Origin: CAYLNL01 sp964385175 | Lineage (GTDB): Bacteria; Bacteroidota; Bacteroidia; Flavobacteriales; Flavobacteriaceae | Reading direction: 5' to 3' | Assembly: GCA_964385175.1 (NCBI GenBank) | Contig: CAYLNL010000002.1 | Location: 124,001-188,000 of the forward strand | Length of the DNA stretch: 64,000 nt | In this document: one piece after another, positions 59,858 through 64,000 of the stretch | Layout of the letters: every line of letters begins with the position of its first letter | How positions within the stretch are numbered: the first letter of the stretch is position 1 | Translations under genes and position numbers: made by a program | The notes under the pieces: generated by a model | What the model saw: the letters and a program-made list of their open reading frames with translations, nothing else | Databases searched by the model: none | Told to the model about the DNA's origin: nothing

Positions 59858-61093
59858 CTATAATACTTTTCCATTTATCAGTACACGTTCTATACAGTTA
59901 GCGCCAAAAGAATAAGGGATATAAGAATAAGAGGGAATGCGGCGGGTAATAATAAGGTTAGCTTTTTTTCCTATCGTTATGCTGCCAACTTGTTGAGAAA
60001 GGTTCATAGCGTAAGCGCCGTTAAGAGTAGCAGCATTAATAGCCTCCTCCGGCGTAAGCTTCATTTTAATACAAGCAGCGGCCACTATAAAATTCATATT
60101 ACCGCTGGGAGCTGAACCAGGATTATAATCAGTTGCCAGCGCCAGCGGCAACCCGGCATCTATCAATTTTCGGGCAGGCGTGTAGGGAATGCTAAGGAAA
60201 AAAGAACATCCCGGCAAAGCAACCGGCATTGTTTCACTGTTTTTTAAACAGTCCACATCCACATCCCGCATCACCTCTAAATGATCTACAGAAAGCGCCC
60301 CGTGTTTCACAGCCACCTGTATGCCTCCTATAGCCGTAAACTGGTTGGCGTGTATTTTTGGAATATATTTATAGCGGCCGGAAGCAGCTAAAATTTCATC
60401 GGTATCATCCGGGGAAAAATAGCCAGTTTCACAAAATACATCTATAAAATCTGCCAGGTTTTCGGCAGCTACCTGCGGCAACATCTCGTGAAGGAGCTGG
60501 TCTATATACCCTTTTTTATTGTCTTTAAAAAACTCAGGAATAGCATGAGCGCCTAAAAAAGTGGCTTTTATGGGTATGGGAGACTCTTTTTTTAGTTTTT
60601 TAATAACCCGCAGCATTTTTATTTCGGCTTCCGGTGTAAGCCCGTAACCCGATTTTATCTCAATAGCGCCCGTGCCTAAGTGTATAACCTCTTGGAGCCG
60701 TTCCCACGCAGTTTCAAAAAGCACCGCTTCAGACGTTTGCTGGAGCTTGTGAGCGGAATGTAAAATGCCACCCCCGCGCGCAGCTATTTCCTGGTAACTG
60801 AAACCGTTGAGCCTATCTACAAAATCCTGCACCCGGTTACCGGCATACACTAAATGAGTATGACTATCGCACCAGGCGGGTAGCACTGTTTTTCCTTCGC
60901 AATTCAACACCACATCAGCATCTACAGCAGAAAGCAAGCTCATTTCGCCAAAACCAGCAATAACATCATCTTTTATTAAAAGATACGCATCTCGCAGCAA
61001 AGGAAGCGTATTCATATCGCCGCCGGCAACCTTCAAGATATGAGAAGGCCGTATTTGAAGTAGTTCTTTTATGTGGGTGAGCAGTGTAGTCAT
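59858..61093 (-). CDS. hutI: Imidazolonepropionase
   Basis: About 411 residues from the ATG at 61093 (MTTLLTHIKELLQIRPSHIL). An earlier start at 61147 would add an unconvincing leader. Metal-binding signatures of the amidohydrolase superfamily are CDSHTHLVYAGNRVQDF, KATFLGAHAIPEFFK, KIHANQFTAIGG and LALATDYNPGSAPSGNM. It converts imidazolone propionate to formimidoylglutamate in histidine degradation. Confidence 0.93.
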   Translation of the reverse strand: MTTLLTHIKELLQIRPSHILKVAGGDMNTLPLLRDAYLLIKDDVIAGFGEMSLLSAVDADVVLNCEGKTVLPAWCDSHTHLVYAGNRVQDFVDRLNGFSYQEIAARGGGILHSAHKLQQTSEAVLFETAWERLQEVIHLGTGAIEIKSGYGLTPEAEIKMLRVIKKLKKESPIPIKATFLGAHAIPEFFKDNKKGYIDQLLHEMLPQVAAENLADFIDVFCETGYFSPDDTDEILAASGRYKYIPKIHANQFTAIGGIQVAVKHGALSVDHLEVMRDVDVDCLKNSETMPVALPGCSFFLSIPYTPARKLIDAGLPLALATDYNPGSAPSGNMNFIVAAACIKMKLTPEEAINAATLNGAYAMNLSQQVGSITIGKKANLIITRRIPSYSYIPYSFGANCIERVLINGKVL

Positions 61094-61178
61094 AAACCCC
61101 AAAGGTGGAGAAATTTTTGAAAAGAAGAAAATCTTAACCAAAAACAAATACCCCTGTCAGAATACGTGGGGTTTCGTG

Positions 61179-61535
61179 TTATGGTTTTGGAATAGAATCA
61201 GTCGAAATATCTAACTCCTCATCCAACTCTTCCAATTCTTCCAGCGCTTTCTTTTGAGAATCCTCCTGTAGCTGCTCAAAAGAAGCGTCTTCGGCTACTT
61301 TATTCTTTAAAAATACCCGTTGAAAACCAACTACCAGGGCTGTGAGCGCTGCAAGGAGGATAAGGATTTTAGGGAATTTTTTCTGCACAGGTTGTTTAGA
61401 TAGCCTCAGAGCTAAGTAAGCGCTGCCCAGGCCCACTGCGGCGGGAAGCAATGGAAGGGTGCCAAAGCGCAAAAAAACAAGTAGTAGCGCTATGATTAGG
61501 GCTATAACAGACACTATAATGCTTATACGTCTCAT
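61179..61535 (-). CDS. Small membrane protein of unknown function
   Basis: A 118-residue protein with three hydrophobic segments (ISIIVSVIALIIALLLVFLR, LLPAAVGLGSAYLALRL, ILILLAALTALVVGF) and an acidic C-terminal tail (EELEELDEELDISTDSIP). I do not recognise the family. It is on the same strand as hutI and the DUF3108 gene, 19 nt downstream of the latter. Confidence 0.6.
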   Translation of the reverse strand: MRRISIIVSVIALIIALLLVFLRFGTLPLLPAAVGLGSAYLALRLSKQPVQKKFPKILILLAALTALVVGFQRVFLKNKVAEDASFEQLQEDSQKKALEELEELDEELDISTDSIPKP

Positions 61536-61554
61536 ATCACTTAGTTTTTAAAGG

Positions 61555-62319
61555 TTATATGCCTTGTGCAGCAGTTAATTTTAGTTGCCCCGTTCCAACA
61601 GGGATGTGAAATTTAATGAGAACAGGAATTTTTTTGGCATCGGCGGTGAGCCAAACAAGATTTTGATGGGCACCCCGCAAAGCGTCTGTTTTGGCGCTAA
61701 CAGCCATTTTATAACATTCTTTTTTGCCCAGCGCAGGGGTATGTATGGTTTCTTTTCCAAGGTATGTAAGACTTATGGGAATTTCTTTTTCATCGAAAAG
61801 GATAGAAAAATTGCGCATCTCCCCAACATTTATTTTTTGCAGGTCTAAATTCCGTACCTGGTAAAGGGTAGCTACCGCATCGTGTGTATTATATTTTATG
61901 GCAAGGGTTTTATTGCGGGGAATATTGTTTTTTTTCGTGAGAGTGCTGTTTACGCTTTTTTTTGCGTAATTAAACACATATTTCATTTTTTTTATATACC
62001 CGCCTTCATAAATGTCTCTTTTGTGCAATACAGGTTTTAAGTTTTTTGGGTTTACATACGATTCATAGAGGTCGCGTATTTTAAAGAACCCATCCCATTT
62101 GCTGTAGGTAGTCGCTTTGCACTTAAGATGAAGCAATGTGTTTTTAGAGGTTTTTACTTCTTGTGTCTCCATATTCACCTGGGCAATTTCAGTCATGAGG
62201 CCACTCATGTTGTAGGAGGCAGAATAGGTGAGTTTTTCACCTGCCTTGATGATGGTATTTTCTTGCCCATACAAGGAAAATATGCCTAACAACGGGGTTA
62301 AAAGGATGAGGTTTTTCAT
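61555..62319 (-). CDS. DUF3108 domain-containing exported protein
   Basis: About 254 residues from the ATG at 62319 (MKNLILLTPLLGIFSLYGQE, a signal peptide). The longer reading from 62535 would run into rsmD. The DUF3108 pattern is IIKAGEKLTYSASYNMSGLM, LYESYVNPKNLKPVLHKRDI, YEGGYIKKMKYVFNY and GVGQLKLT-like GTGQLKLTAAQG. DUF3108 proteins are exported beta proteins of unknown function. Confidence 0.85.
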   Translation of the reverse strand: MKNLILLTPLLGIFSLYGQENTIIKAGEKLTYSASYNMSGLMTEIAQVNMETQEVKTSKNTLLHLKCKATTYSKWDGFFKIRDLYESYVNPKNLKPVLHKRDIYEGGYIKKMKYVFNYAKKSVNSTLTKKNNIPRNKTLAIKYNTHDAVATLYQVRNLDLQKINVGEMRNFSILFDEKEIPISLTYLGKETIHTPALGKKECYKMAVSAKTDALRGAHQNLVWLTADAKKIPVLIKFHIPVGTGQLKLTAAQGI

Positions 62320-62491
62320 AGTTATGCGTTGCTTTGAACGAACTATATAACGCAGGAAATGCCAATTTATGCGAGTGGAAAAAGAGCTGGTTTTAATAGA
62401 AAATACGTTGGTAAAAGAGAACATACAGTTTATTTTTTTCTTGTTTGAAATTTTGAACGCACTGAGAAACAACCCGGTTAAGCAGACTATC

Positions 62492-63037
62492 TCAACCGTT
62501 TTCCCATCCAAAAAAACTAAATGCACTGCTGCCATATTTTTTAGTGTGCATAAAATATGGAAGAGTTTCTAAACCAGTGCGTTTAAAATGCTCTATAATG
62601 AGCCAGCCCTGCGGAGCGAGCAGTTGTCGCTGAAAGATGAGAGCTACTAATTGGCTCAGCTGTCCAGGGGTAAATTCATAGGGCGGGTCAGCGAAAATAA
62701 TATCAGCTTGCTGAGTTGTTTTTTCCAGGAATTTATACACCTCGCTTTTAATGGTTTGGATGGGTAAAAATAGTTCCCTCGCCATTTTGCGGATAAAATC
62801 TATACAACCTGCATGGGCTTCTACAGCTATAACCTGTGAACATCCGCGGGAAGCAAACTCGTAGCTGATGCTTCCTGAACCGGCATATAAATCTAAAGCC
62901 CGCAACCCCTGAAATGCAAAGTGATGGTGCAGTATATTGAAAAGCCCTTCCTTGGCAAAATCGGTAGTAGGGCGAATGGGCAGCTTTGCCGGGGCTACAA
63001 TACGCTTTCCTTTATGAGAACCCCCGATAATACGCAT
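62492..63037 (-). CDS. rsmD: 16S rRNA (guanine(966)-N(2))-methyltransferase RsmD
   Basis: About 181 residues. The start ATG at 63037 shares one base with the previous gene's stop (TGATG). SAM-binding motifs are RALDLYAGSGSISYEFASRG, the DPPY catalytic motif is in IIFADPPYEFTPG, and the N-terminus MRIIGGSHKGKRI is family-typical. It methylates G966 of 16S rRNA. Confidence 0.93.
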   Translation of the reverse strand: MRIIGGSHKGKRIVAPAKLPIRPTTDFAKEGLFNILHHHFAFQGLRALDLYAGSGSISYEFASRGCSQVIAVEAHAGCIDFIRKMARELFLPIQTIKSEVYKFLEKTTQQADIIFADPPYEFTPGQLSQLVALIFQRQLLAPQGWLIIEHFKRTGLETLPYFMHTKKYGSSAFSFFGWENG

Positions 63038-63879
63038 CAAAAACTGCTTAAAAGAAGTGCATCACCCTTAGAAACAGAAGAATCGTGAAGCGCTCCATCT
63101 CCCTCTCCCTCAAACCCTTCAAAAAGAGCCAGATTTCTTATATATGTGTATGCCAGGTTGTATATGGCGTCTTTTGCGGGTGCGCTCCCAGATAGGTGTA
63201 CAGGAAGGGTTTCTGTGCTTAACCCCAGTTGTTCTATGGTAAAGAGGAGATAATACAGGGCGTCTTCGGCAGTGGTGTAATGAAATGTATTATAAAATAG
63301 CAACGCCCCATCTATAAGCGCCACGAGGTCTATCTGCCGGGAATGTAAGTGAGCGAATAACTGGGCATCTTTGCTGGCAGGAGCTCTTTTTAGCAGGCTT
63401 TTTACCAGCAAGCCAGAAGAATGAGCATATTCAAATTCACCGAACCATTCAAAAATAAAATTATTTACATTTACGTAAGGTATATAAACATTTACAAGAC
63501 CATACTCCTTTATAAAATCATACGCAATAAAATCATTTTCCATTACCCTTACATTATATGCCAGGTAATCTGCCAGGTTTCTCTCATCAAATAGAGAAAG
63601 AGGTACAAAAGTGGCTAATTCATTTTGATGGATGAGAGACACTTTTTTAAAAGGCAATTGCAATGCGCCAGATTTCTCAAAAACTCGTTTCAGCTCATCG
63701 GCAATGCCATCTGGATTTGCAGGAGAGGAAAGCTCCTCATGGAAAGAGTGTCGCTCTAAGGCAGTTATAGTATGGGTAAGGCGGTTATATACACAAAAAG
63801 AAAATCCATTCAAACCAATTTGAATGGACAATTCATTATACGTAGTTCCGGGGCTCTCAGTTGGGCTTTTTCGCATCAT
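63037..63879 (-). CDS. DUF3822 family protein
   Basis: About 280 residues from the ATG at 63879 (MMRKSPTESPG). A longer reading from 63912 would overlap the previous gene more. The ASKHA-like opening (ELSIQIGLNGFSFCVYNRLT) and the pattern HSRQIDLVALIDGALLFYNT match DUF3822, a Bacteroidota family usually encoded just before rsmD. Function unknown. It overlaps both neighbours, as in a tight operon. Confidence 0.85.
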   Translation of the reverse strand: MMRKSPTESPGTTYNELSIQIGLNGFSFCVYNRLTHTITALERHSFHEELSSPANPDGIADELKRVFEKSGALQLPFKKVSLIHQNELATFVPLSLFDERNLADYLAYNVRVMENDFIAYDFIKEYGLVNVYIPYVNVNNFIFEWFGEFEYAHSSGLLVKSLLKRAPASKDAQLFAHLHSRQIDLVALIDGALLFYNTFHYTTAEDALYYLLFTIEQLGLSTETLPVHLSGSAPAKDAIYNLAYTYIRNLALFEGFEGEGDGALHDSSVSKGDALLLSSF

Positions 63880-64000
63880 AAATGGTAGGCCAATTGCCGT
63901 TGGTACTAACATCTGTTAAAGAACCTACAATAATTTCAGGCCCATTAACCTCATCTACCGAAATTAATTCTTTTTCCTGCGCTACCAGGTCGGCCGGCTG
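63857..64000 (-). CDS. C-terminal end of an unidentified gene (runs off the right edge)
   Basis: The minus strand is open from 64000 and reads QPADLVAQEKELISVDEVNG, PEIIVGSLTDVSTNGNWPTI, then YDAKKPN and TGA at 63857-63859. It overlaps the start of the DUF3822 gene by 23 nt. The family cannot be told from 47 residues. Confidence 0.5.
   Translation of the reverse strand, partial: QPADLVAQEKELISVDEVNGPEIIVGSLTDVSTNGNWPTIYDAKKPN

Noticed and set aside
1..64000. tRNA or rRNA genes
   Set aside because: No tRNA-like T-arm or acceptor patterns and no rRNA-like conserved stretches were seen.

Overview
The window looks like a chromosomal segment of a member of the Bacteroidota. The evidence is several proteins with type IX secretion (T9SS) C-terminal sorting domains, families largely confined to the phylum (DUF4175, DUF3822, DUF5916, BT_3928-type DoxX, CtlX), a TonB-dependent receptor with a carboxypeptidase-regulatory-like plug extension, promoters of the TAnnTTTG type, and few Shine-Dalgarno sequences. 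I cannot place it below phylum level with confidence. I see no rRNA, tRNA, CRISPR array, transposase or recombinase gene.

Region 1 (1-16.6 kb) is accessory DNA. After the 5' part of a DoxX-family gene come about fifteen unrelated small genes, mostly on the plus strand (UPF0175 antitoxin, DUF2442, K+/H+ antiporter, DUF2255, PagL-like deacylase, aldo/keto reductase, lipoprotein, DUF6544, DUF1801, DUF998, DinB, and a small protein plus SDH/Clp-fold protease). Many are separated by a recurring intergenic module. The module has a GC-rich alternating purine/pyrimidine block, a TATATTTG/A promoter box, a 32-34 nt hairpin (GTTG...CAAC), and an integron-like half site such as CGTTGGC, GTTAGAC or GTTATAG. 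Several cassette genes are cut at module boundaries or carry single inactivating mutations. This resembles an integrase-less integron cassette array in which each cassette carries its own promoter. A large S74-chaperone/T9SS surface protein (2480-4408) sits inside it.

Region 2 (16.6-31.3 kb) is ordinary chromosome, mostly on the minus strand: dprA, an SPFH protein, a GH13-like protein with degenerate catalytic motifs, an SDR, a DUF5916 protein, a sterol-desaturase-family protein, and a TonB receptor divergent from a PAS-LuxR regulator. It ends with mnmG and ybeY. Two parS-like 16-mers flank mnmG, which suggests proximity to the replication origin.

Region 3 (31.3-47.7 kb) carries DUF4175, a toxin-antitoxin remnant, gltX, ctlX, a 1712-residue M4 metallopeptidase with repeat domains, ade and a CMD-family protein. 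Two inserted genes here share one design. The unknown gene at 31609-32829 and the M4 peptidase gene each lie just downstream of a host gene (DUF4175 and ade respectively), in the same orientation, and beyond each lies a second copy of the host gene's 3' end (35 and 69 nt).

Region 4 (47.8-64 kb) holds recJ, three tandem paralogous leucine-rich T9SS proteins, a bidirectional terminator shared with a 57-residue membrane ORF, rnr, and a DUF1828/DUF1829 gene beside a nonsense-mutated DUF6978 gene. It ends with hutG and hutI (histidine degradation), a small membrane protein, a DUF3108 protein, rsmD, DUF3822 and the end of one more gene.
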